DNA of 64,000 bases from Mauremys mutica (lineage: Eukaryota > Chordata > Testudines > Geoemydidae). The translations under genes were made by a program, and so were the position numbers. The notes beneath the pieces are model-generated. The model did not search any database. It saw only the letters and a program-made list of their open reading frames with translations, and was not told the DNA's origin. The first letter of the stretch is position 1. Every line of letters begins with the position of its first letter. Where the stretch lies: NCBI RefSeq assembly GCF_020497125.1, contig NC_059080.1, positions 67,426,573-67,490,572 of the forward strand, in the 5' to 3' direction. This document shows, piece after piece, positions 21,511-32,973 of the stretch.

Positions 21511-23585
21511 GACCCAACAATGACAAAAATACCTCTGATTTTACCCTATAAATATTAATTCTCTCCCTGGGCTACTGATGGGGCAGCTCGGCTATGGGTT
21601 GCCCCTTATTAAAAGGGGGCTGAAAAATACAATCAAGCCCTACATTTTGATCTTTATTAAAGGGTAGGAGTACTCACTTTCTATATTTGTACAGGTATTA
21701 AATTTGTGTACACTTTAGCAGCTATTTAAGATGTCAGATCACCCACTAAACATGAAGGTTTTATTTCAGCAAGTTGTATTTTCATACATTTCTAGATGAA
21801 TGTTTGCATTTTTCATAATAACTGTATAATAACCAAAATATATTTTATTACATTTAAAGCTCTTTCATTGTCTTTACTTCCTGAATGCCGTCTCCTTAAT
21901 TGAGATGCAAAAAGATTGCATGAAATCATTACTAAACCTTCTAAGGAGAATACTACATATTTCTTAAATGTGTCTCTTTGTTACAAGAGGATAATAAAAA
22001 AATCATAATACAAGTCACAACACGGTGATCTTCACTTACTGTAATTTCTTTGTAAAACTAAACAAAATTAAATAAGTTGGCTTCTAGTAAGACAATTGAA
22101 GCACTGAGCTTTAAACTGGGATGTACTACATCACCTAACCCCACTTGAGATCTGATATACTATTTCTTTTCATAGATGAGTTGCTAGTATCACTGAGTGA
22201 TGTCGTGCACTCTACTCCCTAATGATTCAAACAGACTTTGTTATGTTTCATCCTAATTATGTTAATCAATTATCCTGTTTACCTGATTAGATACTCTGGG
22301 CATGATTTATACTGGCATGAAAACCAGAACTTCGGAAAGGTACAGCAATGAGCAAAAAGATGTAATCACAGGAAAACAAACTTTTCAGAACAGATTCTTT
22401 CTTCGTCTTGATATTTGTTCCCCCAAATAAAGTCTGTTTCTACTTGGAAGAGATGGGCATATGGATATGACCCTAAAGAACAAGGGTGCCTCAGTGGGAT
22501 AGTCCCCAAAAATAAAGATTTATGGGTAGATCCTCAGCTGGTGTAAATCAGCATAATTTCAGTGAGGTCTGACTGATTTCTCTTTGACCATGCTCATTCT
22601 ATTTTTGGGGGGGAAATATTTTCATAATTATGAACTTGTATATTTTTTCCCCCTTTATATATCTCATGTAGGCGTTACACAAAATCCTGCATATCTTACC
22701 AATGAATGCTTCCTCTGAAGTTTCAGAACATACAATGTGACTAAGGTGAGCATGATAGACAACTAGTCCATTTGTCCATGGTTATGATGTCATCCATATC
22801 TTTGTGCGTGCTATCTGTATTTTGGCCCTTATTTATAAGCACCTCAACGCAGCCTCTGTTTTTCCACCTTCATTTTTGCACCCACAAGTAGTTGTGAGAG
22901 AACTATAAAATAAGTCCACAAAATTGCCAAGACATCATATTACCCAATTTGTGAGAAGAATTACCCCAGAGAGTGGCAGGTAGGTAGAGATCTAAGTGCT
23001 GTGAGATGTGCCGGCAATTATTTCTGGGCACAAAATCATATGCACTGATTTGGAAACAACTTTTCCAAATCAAGCCCTTTATATTTCGTATTACTAATAT
23101 TGTGCTAAATTATTATTATTTTTATTATTGGATGCATATACCTGTCACCCAATAGCATAAATAATTCAATTGTGGATACCACCTGACACTGCTTTAAAAA
23201 CTGATTAATTTGATTCCAATATTGATCACCCAGTGACTCTCACTAGCGAGGAGGAATGGGGGAAACTTAAGCCCTTGCTAGTAAACCCAAAACCTTTGAA
23301 GATTGTTTTAGTATGTTACTAACTTCTTAGCGTAATTTATACACGTAACTCTTAAAACTCTGATTTTCTTGATAACCAGAGCTGGTTTATTTACTTGACA
23401 TTGCTTGATACTGTTGATATTGTGCATAAGGACACCTATTAGTACCATCCTCTTAATATATACGAGACATTTCACTCACTCACTCGCTCAGTAAAAGCTT
23501 TTTGTTCTTTTATAAAGGCCACTTAATGTAAATTGTAGATATCAATGACTGGGGACATCTTTCTTCAGTTTTGACCCACATCCTA
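21511..23585. other. Unassigned AT-rich sequence
   Basis: No gene. A short palindromic repeat of the 'gatcctcagctggtgtaaatcagc' type starts near 22528. Confidence 0.4.
22526..22585. repeat. Partial palindromic repeat, 'cctcagctggtgtaaatcag' type
   Basis: GATCCTCAGCTGGTGTAAAT matches the left arm of the elements at 25735, 29036 and 45151. The right arm is not clearly preserved. Confidence 0.45.
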
Positions 23586-24245
23586 AGCTGTTGCCAACCA
23601 GCTCAGGACAGAGAAGATTGCAAAGGGTGGGTTAGCAAGCTGCTCTAGTTTGCACTGGTAACTATCACAGTTCAGGGCAACTATGCCTGTATTCCCTCTC
23701 CATGGTCCAGCAAGGACTCCCATTCTCAGGTTTCTGGTTCTCCAGTCATTACCTCTCCTGGGCAGACACAAACACACATCTGTCTCTCCTGACTGGGATA
23801 TTTCCAAGCTGCACAGTTCTCAGCCTACCTGTGAATTCCCCAGCAAAGTCAGACTGCCTTAGCAGGCCTGCTCCACTTTTCACCTCCGGCTATAAACAGC
23901 ACAATTGCCTATCGGTATAAGTTACCACAGAGCCCTTTCTAAGCAAGCACGTTTATTTTTAAGGTAAAAACATTACAGAGAAAACATATTAAAAGCAACA
24001 AAAGAACCCTTCCCTAAGGACTGGGCATTCCCCTGGGAGGGACCGAAGGTCCTGTCCATTTGCTGGATCAGAAAGCAGGCTCTGAGTCAGTTTAAACTCA
24101 GGACTTTTGGATAAATAACCTTTGTTTGCTGGTCTCTAGAGAATCCCGTTTGAATCAGTTTATGCAAGTCTCAACCAGGTGGTAGCACCTCTTGGGTTAG
24201 TTTGCCTAATTATCCCCCTCCCCCAACATACTACTCTTAGTTCTT
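23586..24245 (-). mobile_element. LTR-like repeat, antisense
   Basis: The segment, with 'aacagcacaattgcctat', 'aagcaagcacgtttatttttaaggtaaaaacattacagagaaaacatattaaaagcaac' and 'tagagaatcccgtttgaatcag', has the look of an antisense sauropsid retroviral LTR. A minus-strand AATAAA-like signal (TAAAAATAAAC) is near 23950. Boundaries and class are uncertain, and no second copy is present here for comparison. Confidence 0.4.
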
Positions 24246-24713
24246 GGAGGGCTGTGGTCCCCCTCCCTTATGGAATTACATACAATCCCTGGTTTGTCCA
24301 GGCATTAGCAACTCTTGGAGAGAGGATGTAGGACCAGAAAGATCATTAATCTTTTCTTATGTGAAGATTTCTATGCTGAATGGAACATTGAAAAAAAACA
24401 CCTGTTTGTGGAAGGCTGCTACTAGGCCTCTGTGCCACTTATGCCTTCAAAATCAGGGTTCAACAGAAGTTAAGTGATGCTTAGGGCTCATGCTAGCAGC
24501 CCTAAACAAGGATGTATATGTTCCGTGCCTATCTCCAATGCACTATTTTGAATATGGGCACCATAAAGTATGAAAGAGTCAAAAATATTTGGACCAGACT
24601 GTGATCCAGACCAAAGTATTGCATTGTCAGAGATAAATCTATATAATAAGTTTTGTGAATTAACTGGGGGGATGTTTTCTACTGGTCAGGTACTGAATGA
24701 ACTTGATAACTTT

Positions 24714-24842
24714 GGCTCCAGTTCAGCAAGATACTGAAGGACATGTAGAACTAAGCACAAGGGGCTTCAGTGATTTCAGTGGGACTGCTCACATGCTTAA
24801 AAGTTAAGTACATGCTTAAGTGTTTTATAGAATAAGGTCCTT
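24714..24842. repeat. Short palindromic repeat, 'catgcttaa' type
   Basis: Contains 'agtgatttcagtgggactgctcacatgcttaaaagttaagtacatgcttaagtg' with diverged complementary text on the left side. Related to 1294-1386 and 46490-46605. Confidence 0.45.
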
Positions 24843-25120
24843 AATGCATGAGGCTTTTTATCTGCTTTGACTTGATCTACCTCTTCAGCTCTTCTTTAAT
24901 TGGGTGACTATTCTTTGTTTTTTTAATCAATTTTTAATGTAACTTGATATGTGCCATTTAATTTATCTCATATTGCCTTATGTGAAACAAAACCTGCTCC
25001 TTCTCTTGTAGTTTCTTTTAGTAGATTTCTCTCTTATTTGCTTAAGGTAATAGATGTGGCTACGTCAGTATGTGTGTTATCTTGCATTTACTACAGGAAA
25101 GAGCTAAAATATTGCATAGT

Positions 25121-25190
25121 GGGCCTGATCCAATACCCACTGAAGTCAGTGGAAGACTTCGCACTGATTTGAATGGGTGCTGGATCCAGC
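25121..25190. repeat. Short palindromic repeat, hairpin of about 70 bp
   Basis: GGGCCTGATCCAATACCCAC on the left and 'gaatgggtgctggatccagcc' on the right are near reverse complements around a centre with 'gaagtcagtggaagacttc', itself a hairpin. Confidence 0.6.
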
Positions 25191-25734
25191 CAACGCTGAG
25201 CTTAGCTAAATGCAAATCTTAGTTATTTAATGCAGCTAGTAAGCTTTAAAGCACCATCATTGTATATTTTGTTATACATATCACAGAAGTGGTGACAGCA
25301 GCCCTCATTGATTCATACATCATCTTGTGATATTTGGCTCAGTCCAAAAAGCTGCAGAAAAGTTATGGGAAGTCATAGAATGATGAAGTATGGCATGCTT
25401 CATGATGGTGTGCACTTTATATACTGCTATTCACTTCAGTGTTATTCTCACACTTATGTCAAGGTAAGCTTTTGGGGAGTTTTTTTGCATGCAGATGAAA
25501 GGAAAATCCTGGGTTGTGTCCAGCAGGGTATTTGTCTAGTTTGGATTCAATCTGAAACCAAAACCACCTCCTTGTTGTGTCTTTTTTTCCATTTTTACAT
25601 AATACCTTGTCTTTTAGAGGCAGAGTGATTATTTCTACCCCACCACCTCTACCCTCCAAACACAGCATGGGAGAAATTCAGCCTGGGCAGAAGGCCAACA
25701 CAAAATGATCATTTATGAGAACTATGGGCAATGG

Positions 25735-25801
25735 ACCAGATCCTCAGATGGTGTAAAGCAGCATAGCTCCACTGAAGTAATTGATTTACACCCAGTGAGC
25801 T
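25735..25801. repeat. Short palindromic repeat, 'cctcagatggtgtaaa' type
   Basis: CAGATCCTCAGATGGTGTAA on the left against GATTTACACCCAGTGAGC on the right, centre 'ctccactgaagtaat'. Same family as 29036-29116. Confidence 0.6.
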
Positions 25802-27540
25802 TCTAGCTCCATAACTTTAGAGTGAACTGATCTTAAATTCCCAATAATCCTACAAAACTTCTGCAAGTAAAACAAATTGGCTCATACTTCAGTATTTTAT
25901 CTGTAGCCATGTTTTATTTTCTGTATGTTTTTAGACTGTTTAAATAGCTATGGAACCATATTAACATATGGAACTGCAATTTTGTTTTATTCACGTCAGT
26001 GTACTTTATCAGTTGAAGCTGACAGCTATGGCTTTTGAGCATGATGGTAATGCAATAATTAAATGTATATGAGAGCAAATGCAAAGTCTAAAAATGTATA
26101 ACTATCTTCAGAGGTAATGTATATATTTCCAGAATAAAGCAATTAGTGTTTATTTATGAATGCTATGTCTTGAAGCTACAAGTTTATAATATTCCTGACT
26201 GCTTGCAATGAAAGTTATTTAGTATTAGCCAGACAAGAAAAAGCTACTTTGTCTGCCCAAGTGATTATCACATAAAACCTAATCTGAAATAGCACCTGAA
26301 TATAAAGAATATAAATCTGCCAGATAGATATAAACACTGTGTCCCAAAAGGCAAAACAACTTGTGCAATTGTCAGTCTAGACAAGAAAAGCTGTTCTGAG
26401 ATTTGTTTTTCAGCACCAGATTATATAGCATGTCCAAACAGAGCAAATTAAATTATGCTGCATCTAAATTAGACCTCTTCCAATGGCAAGATTACTTTAC
26501 ATCAACAGAAACATTGATCGGAATTAACAGCAGCAACTAAATACGACAGCAGAACCTACTGGAGAATTTAGAAAGCCATTCATATAGCTAACACCCCCAC
26601 TCCCATCCTTGAGGTAAAAACATGATGGCTTTGAGTTAGGACAATGACAAATCTCACTGCTCCTGTAACGTTAATCTGTTAAGAAATTCATAATGATATC
26701 TGGTAACTATGTTCAGATGTTATGAAAAGTAGCCTATTACAGTCTACAGCTCAGTTCATCTGTTCTTGACAAGCCATTACTGTATGTACTACATTTATTA
26801 TAGCATTTACTGACCGTACACTTGGACAGAACTTTATGATCTAAAAACGTCCATAAAATTTCAGTTTAGTAAATCCTAACACACAAAGGTTGATTTACTG
26901 TTTACTGATTTCTTGTCCATTAAAAGTGATCAACAAAGTTCTATTGTGCTTATTTTACGATGTACAAAGAAGGCCCAAAAGGTTTAAGTATGCCTGTTTT
27001 TTTAATCATAGAATACATTGTCTTGTCTTTGGTTTAGCTGGAGGTCTCCTAGTAGGAGCAAAGAACCACAACGAGCGCTTTTCAGCCTTTAGCTGAAGGG
27101 TGCAGAGTGGGTGATTTGAATCTTTACAAATGAGATCTTTGTTTGTCAGGCCTTTGAGTTAAAGGCATTAAATTAAAACCCTCCACTTCTCTCAATTGCT
27201 CAGATTTACGTTCCTTGTTAGATGCAATTTTGTAATGTTACTAGTTCTCCAGTTATCCATTGAGACTCCAAGGGAGACATGGGTAGGCAATTCCTGAACT
27301 TCTAAGGGAAAGGAACAAGCATGGGGGGAAAAAAGAAGAAAAAATGCTTAATAATGAGCTTCCCATGCTTCATCCTTTCAAGACTTCTTTATACATCATA
27401 AAGAGAAGCAGGGGAGGGGCAGGTTTCATCCCTCCAAGATATCGCAGGTCACTTTTAAGGATGTGCTCTGAGGGATGTTATGCATTTGCAACACTGACTG
27501 ATTTTAATGGGAGTTTGAGCTGGTGAGCACCAGGATCAGG
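25802..27540. other. Unassigned AT-rich sequence
   Basis: No gene recognised. The block at 26400-26560 is non-repetitive and homeodomain-site-rich, and could be conserved non-coding DNA (impression only). Confidence 0.35.
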
Positions 27541-28058
27541 CTGTAACACTATACCCCATATTCATTCTAGTAATATTATTATATGATAATGGCATAATTA
27601 TGATGCATTTTGTACAGGATGGGTCATGTAAGGTGTCATTGGAAAAGTAATGATTTGCTGAATGTGATTATCCTATTTGTATGCATGTATCATTTTTGTA
27701 TCTGAAGTTATGAATATTGACTATGTATCTGTATTTCAAATGTAGTTACACCTGGGCAACACTCACTAGGCAAGATGCTTCCAGGCTAGATAGCTGGTTG
27801 TGAAGGGCCTATTAGGAAAAGGTAATGGGCCATTAGGAAAAACAATAGGCCTTGTCAGAAGCTTGTCCCCAGCCTAGTGAGCCTTCCTGAGAACTCTCCA
27901 GACAGCTTGTAAGTAATGGCCGCTATGACTCAGCAGGACATGCAAGGGCATCTGACCAGACCACGTAACACTGATCTCCATTTTGGGTACCTGCATTTTT
28001 CCACAAACTGGGCTGGGAACTGATTTTGGAACAAAGGGTTCCCGCCCCTTGTTAAAGC

Positions 28059-28067
28059 TATATAAAG
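28059..28067 (+). promoter_or_regulatory. LTR TATA box
   Basis: TATATAAAG preceded by a C-rich segment and followed about 300 bp downstream by AATAAA, in accordance with an LTR promoter. Confidence 0.5.
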
Positions 28068-28355
28068 TGGGATGTAATTGTGACACCATCAAGGGCCTCA
28101 CTTTCCATACAAGAGAACTCCTGGAAACACCTGAGGAACAAAGACTGGACTGGGGAAAGTGCTGGTCCAAGGCTAAAAGGATTTCTAGCCTGTGTATAGA
28201 AACCTTGTGAACTGCTTGTATCATCAGCCAGGGTAAGAGAGAGATTAGATATGAATTAGCAATCTAGGATTTCCATCTTAGATTATGGTTTTGTTTATTT
28301 GCTAGGTAATCTGCTTTGATTTTTTGCTATCATTTATAATCATCTTTTTGTAGTT

Positions 28356-28361
28356 AATAAA
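28356..28361 (+). promoter_or_regulatory. LTR polyadenylation signal AATAAA
   Basis: In the phrase GTTAATAAACTTGTTTTATG, shared with the antisense LTR at 13.5-14.7 kb. Confidence 0.5.
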
Positions 28362-29035
28362 CTTGTTTTATGTTTTAATTTAAACCAGTGTGCCTTTAAC
28401 TGAAATGTCTGGGGAAAATCTCAGCTTGGGTTAACACAGGCATATTGTGCATATTCCTCTCCACATTTATGGGAGGTGAACTGGGTAATACATTCATACT
28501 GGTTGGGATTTTGATCAGGGCAGGATGGTACAGCTCTGGGGTCCTAGGCTGGGGGTCTGGGGGTTATTTTGTCTGTAGCCTGTCTATTGTTGGTTCATGT
28601 AGTGGCCAGTCAGCCTGCATGTAACCCCAGCTGGGTGTGTCCCTGCCTGTGTGAATGCTAATGGAAGTGTAGGACCAGGATCACAGCAGCACAGTGCTGA
28701 GAGGGAGCCCAGGCTGGTGAGTCAGAGGGCTCACTGATACCCCAGTTCCAGGTAGCACCCCAGGGGGACCCCACCACACAGACCTTAGATGCATCCTGTA
28801 GGAAAAGTGTAGGACATTTTTGGGGCCTACTGTAAAACTATCTTTTAAGCTTGCAAATGTCAGAATATCAGCATTTCTTAGTTTTCTTAAATGCACAACA
28901 TTGAAATCTAGCCTCTTGGTACTTTCCCCCAGCTTAATTATGTTTCAGTTGTGATCAATCACTTTGCAATCAATACCATTAAAAATGAAATAAGATTTTT
29001 TTGGGGGGTGGAGGGGAGATGTTAAACAATTATGG

Positions 29036-29116
29036 CCAGTCCCTCAGCCGGTGTAAATCAACATTCTTCAGTTGAAGACAATGTTGCTATGCCAATTTAC
29101 ACCAGGTGGCCTGAGG
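29036..29116. repeat. Short palindromic repeat, well preserved
   Basis: 'ccctcagccggtgtaaatcaacatt' on the left pairs with 'gctatgccaatttacaccaggtggcctgagg' on the right, about 80 bp in all. Among the best-preserved members of the 'cctcagctggtgtaaat' family in the window. Confidence 0.65.
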
Positions 29117-30224
29117 TAGCTAATGAACAAATTCAAATCCATGGTAAATTTGCATCCGCTTTTGATTTTAAGTGATATTTGCCCTTCATTTCTCCCCACT
29201 TTTGCAGATATATCAATTAATTAAAAATGGACAAAAAACTACTCAATGTAAAAAGGGCCTATGTGCTATGTTCTAGGTAAATAACAGTTGATCACTTTAC
29301 TAGCTGTCCAGTCAGAAATAACATTGTCAAATCTGAGTGAATCTTTAATCAGAAAGGCACCTTTTAAATTTGCAGAAAAGCTTGACACAGGTCATGAGAC
29401 TGCACAATGATATGGGACTGGAAATACGTTTGAAATCCTCTATATTCTGGAGTAAAATCAGGATAGTCTTCCCAGTAGCCAGAGAATCTCAGAACCACTT
29501 TCAGAGGCTCAAGCCTCTTCTGTTCTCAATCAGATGAAAAGAGGATGGTGGTGGGAGGAAAGTAGTTATTAGACCCAAGACAGTATATCACTGCTTTTAA
29601 TGAAAAAAGTAGATAGGTCCCATTTGGATGACTGACACGGAGCCCATAGAGATACCAGTTCTCGATGCTGATTTTATTTGGGTATTGTAACCTTGTTGAA
29701 AAAACTCTCCTGTACTTGATTGTGTTCCTGAATGACTAATCACCCTGAAATCACTACACTGAGCCTCAGAGACATTAGCTGCTGCAGTTGGAAAGATTAA
29801 TCTTGAACTGTCTTCCCTCTGCATTGAGCCGTTCTTCAAGAAAGCACAAAATCCACACAGAGCATACAATCCAAGGCTATTATATGCCTTAAATTAGTAA
29901 GCAAGCCAGCAATCATTGAAAATACATTTTTCTTTGGGTAATGGACACACCACACATAGGAAGTTTTGTTCGCTTTTTTGGTGCAGTGCCAGGGGTGCAT
30001 TGTATTAAATGGAATTATATCCCACCAGGCATGATATGAGAGTAAGTGACATAATATAACCCAATACAATAAGAGGAAATGTGCAGATGTTTTCTTTTAA
30101 ATAAATGTATTTTTTGTTACATAGTTCCTATTCTACCTACTACCAATCTTATATAAGGGTCATAGATAAGAGGATGTGAAGTGCACAAAGAGAACTGCTA
30201 ATTATTATTAAATATTTATATTTC
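29117..30224. other. Unassigned AT-rich sequence
   Basis: No gene or clear repeat recognised. Confidence 0.4.
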
Positions 30225-30315
30225 AGTAATGCCTAGAAGACTTTGATCAGGTCAGGGCCCCATTGCATTAGGTGTTGTACAGATATGTAGTAAGAGAGCA
30301 TCCCTGCCCCATTTT
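30225..30315 (+). repeat. SINE fragment, 'cagggccccattg' type
   Basis: Contains 'gatcaggtcagggccccattgcattaggtgttgtacagatatgtagtaagagagcatccctgcccc', collinear with 15735-15815. Confidence 0.55.
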
Positions 30316-30849
30316 TAAAGTTAAAATGCAAAAATGGGAGAAAAACAAATGGACAGGGGGAAAGGAGGACAGGGTAACATTAGAAAGTGTTTTTTGGATA
30401 GAATAGCTATGTGCACATTTACAGTTCACACAGTGCTATAAAATACATCCTAGAGAGAAAATGCTAAAGCAGGTTAAAAAATGAAAACAAAAATAACTCA
30501 AAAATGTGTGAAAAATTTCAACAGTGCTATGATTTCTCAGGGTTTGAAATTGAACCATTTGTTTTTTTTTGTGAGTTTTTTTTATTGAAAGAATTAAAGT
30601 TTTCATTGTTTACTGAAAACTCATTTTCAATCACTTTACAAAAAAAGCTGGGTTTTGGTAAATGAAAAATGTACACCTTTTCAGGAACAGGTTTGATATT
30701 GTTCTCAATAAAAACTTAGATAAACCTCACAACAAATCTTAGGAAAAACAAAACAAACAAACACACACACACATTTTGTAAAGGCCAAGAGGATTTTTTT
30801 AAATTTTCTGTTTGGGAAGGCACAGCTTTCCCTACCCAGCCCTCCATAC

Positions 30850-30900
30850 AGTTTTGGAACCCTGATATGGCCATACGGCAAAAAAGTTTGCCCACCCCTG
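30850..30900 (-). repeat. hAT-type terminal fragment
   Basis: On the minus strand it starts CAGGGGTGGGCAAACTTTTT followed by 'tgccgtatggcc', a common hAT MITE end. The other end is missing. Confidence 0.55.
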
Positions 30901-32645
30901 ATCTAGAACCACTGTCACTAGAAAAATATGTAAAATTCCTGCTGACACCTGCAACCAAGAAAAGAAAGATAATTCTTCACTAAGATCCTTTGTTGTCCAT
31001 TTCAAGGTATGTTGTAAAGTTTTGGGCCCAATGAATCAAAGCCTGAAATGGTTGGTACAAAAAAGAAAATCAGGTGAAAAGTTAGGCCTGGTAAAAACGC
31101 TGAAGAATTAAGATGGTTCATTTGGGGCTGTATTTCTGGAAACGTTCTTGGAGAAAGCAAGAGCAAATTGAAGTATACTGGATCTGAAGATGGAACTGTG
31201 TGTTATGGAGGGTGGGGGCTGCTTCTGGAAAACAGGTGCTGTATCATAGGTTGATTTAGTAAGAGGAGAATGACACCAAACATTCTTCTGCTCTGTCTAC
31301 AAGGATATTTAACAAAACAGAGGAATCTGAGGAACTCATTAGGATAAAGTCCGACCCCTTCAGACCCCAGACCTCTACCACACTGAGAAAAGAAGGGGTA
31401 AAGACAAGTCTTAAACAACCACTAAAGGTAGTCTGTGGTATGAAGCATTGGATACCATCTGTCAGTCACGGAAACCCACTCTAAGGAGTCTCTCAATACA
31501 TGTATGGCCTTTCTGATGTCATTCCCAATGAGGCAGAGGCAGATCAGCTGGAAGGAAGGCAGTATCCAGCTGCTATGTAGCTTACCTTCTGAATTCCAGC
31601 TGTGCTCCTTGGTCATGAAACCAGATCAGTCCACAGAGCTTCAGGTGGCTTTCTGCACTTTGGGGATAGGATGTGCCCCATAACTGCCACATAGTGAATC
31701 ATTTGAATGGGTAGGTTTGGTAAGTACCATGTTGTTAACTAATCAATGTATCCATTTTAGGGGTTTCTACAGGGCTCACCACCCTAATATCCAATGATGC
31801 TTAAAGATAAAACCAACTATGTACTAGTAACCAGAAAAAAAATATAAAATATTTTGTAAAGTGCGAATATACCCTAATTTCTTAAACTCTACAGACAGAC
31901 AGCTGCTCTAAACTAATGGATGTTATTTATAATGTAAGATTGGTTGAAAATATAACAGATCATATACCAGTAAATGAAATAATACATTTTCATCAACTTT
32001 TGAAATGAGTCATTTATCTTCTGGGCTATATACTGAATCATGACACCAAACGATAGGTTCTCTCTCTTTTACTGTCAAACTAAATCTCAGTCAAGCCCCA
32101 AATTACTGGGAATCCAAGTGAGGAGTGCGTTTTACTCCTGAATGAAAATGTAAGGGAGGCTGGCTTGCTGGCTTTGCCCTAAATGGTTTTAATCTTTTAG
32201 AGGCATGGCTTAAATGAAAACGTACGGCAGTGTCATCTTAAAACAGTAAAGCACAGACCCGTAAACAATACCATTTACTCACAGTGTTACCAGTAAACTG
32301 AGAGTGTTCTGTTTGTTCTGACTTTATTTACCCACTTTACCTCTCCACATAAAACATTAACATTCTCTAGGCATCTTTAGCCCTCTGGCTATGCATTAAG
32401 TGTATGCATTTCTTTTTATTACCCTCTTCTAAGTACAATCAACCTTCCCTCACACCACACAATTAAAACCCAGGCCTGTGTTAACCCTTAGTAAACTATA
32501 TCTAACCTACGGGTGCATGCTGGCCTGACTAATAGATGGAACCTATTGGGGGATGGGAGGCAGTGCCTTGGAAAGGCAGGGCTTTCTCGATTCTACCGGG
32601 GAGATTCTTGCCTGGAAAGAGTTCCTCCCACCCATCCTTTCCGTA
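30901..32645. other. Unassigned sequence up to the Gypsy element
   Basis: No exon, RNA gene or repeat family recognised. GCATG at 32647-32651 marks the left target duplication of the next element. Confidence 0.4.
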
Positions 32646-32646
32646 G

Positions 32647-32651
32647 GCATG
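32647..32651. repeat. Target-site duplication GCATG, left
   Basis: Identical to 37484-37488. A five-base duplication fits the integrase of Ty3/Gypsy elements. Confidence 0.9.
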
Positions 32652-32842
32652 TGTTATATCCTTGGGGCAGCCGGTGTAGGAAGCAATCACTTGAGGCCAG
32701 AGAGCAGACAGCTAATCAAAACCTCCATTTTATTTACAGACACAGAGAGCTCACTCAGCCGGTTGAAACTGGCTGAGCTATCCCTTAATAGTCTAACTCA
32801 GTTGCCATAGTAACAAAACCCATGACAACCAAATACACAACA
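32652..32842 (-). repeat. 3' LTR of the Gypsy element
   Basis: 191 bp, TG...CA ends. Differs from the 5' LTR at two transitions. On the minus strand it carries AATAAA (in TGTAAATAAAATGG) for polyadenylation and the X-box-like site at 32801-32814. Confidence 0.95.
32801..32814. promoter_or_regulatory. RFX X-box-like site in the 3' LTR
   Basis: GTTGCCATAGTAAC fits the RFX consensus GTNRCC-N(0-3)-RGYAAC. An identical site is at 37442-37455 in the 5' LTR. Binding is inference. Confidence 0.5.
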
Positions 32843-32859
32843 TATTCCTCCCCCCCTAA
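32843..32859 (-). promoter_or_regulatory. Polypurine tract of the Gypsy element
   Basis: The minus strand reads TTAGGGGGGGAGGAATA directly before the 3' LTR, the expected primer site for plus-strand DNA synthesis. Confidence 0.8.
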
Positions 32860-32973
32860 TAAGAACATCCCCAAAATAAAACACACACTAAACTAGAGAA
32901 GGAGGGTAGACTGCCTCCATTCCCGGCTAAACCCTGGGGATTATTTTGCCCCATAACCGTGGGTTCGCCCTAA

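Larger units (their letters stand above)
27542..28780 (+). mobile_element. Solo LTR of an endogenous retrovirus-like element, sense
   Basis: About 1.24 kb from TGTAACACTATACCCCATAT to ACCCCACCACACA, so TG...CA ended. It has a TATA box (TATATAAAG) at 28059-28067 and AATAAA at 28356-28361, in the order expected of U3-R-U5. The first 200 bp align with the minus-strand LTR at 13537-14745. No viral genes adjoin it. No clean target duplication was found. Confidence 0.7.
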
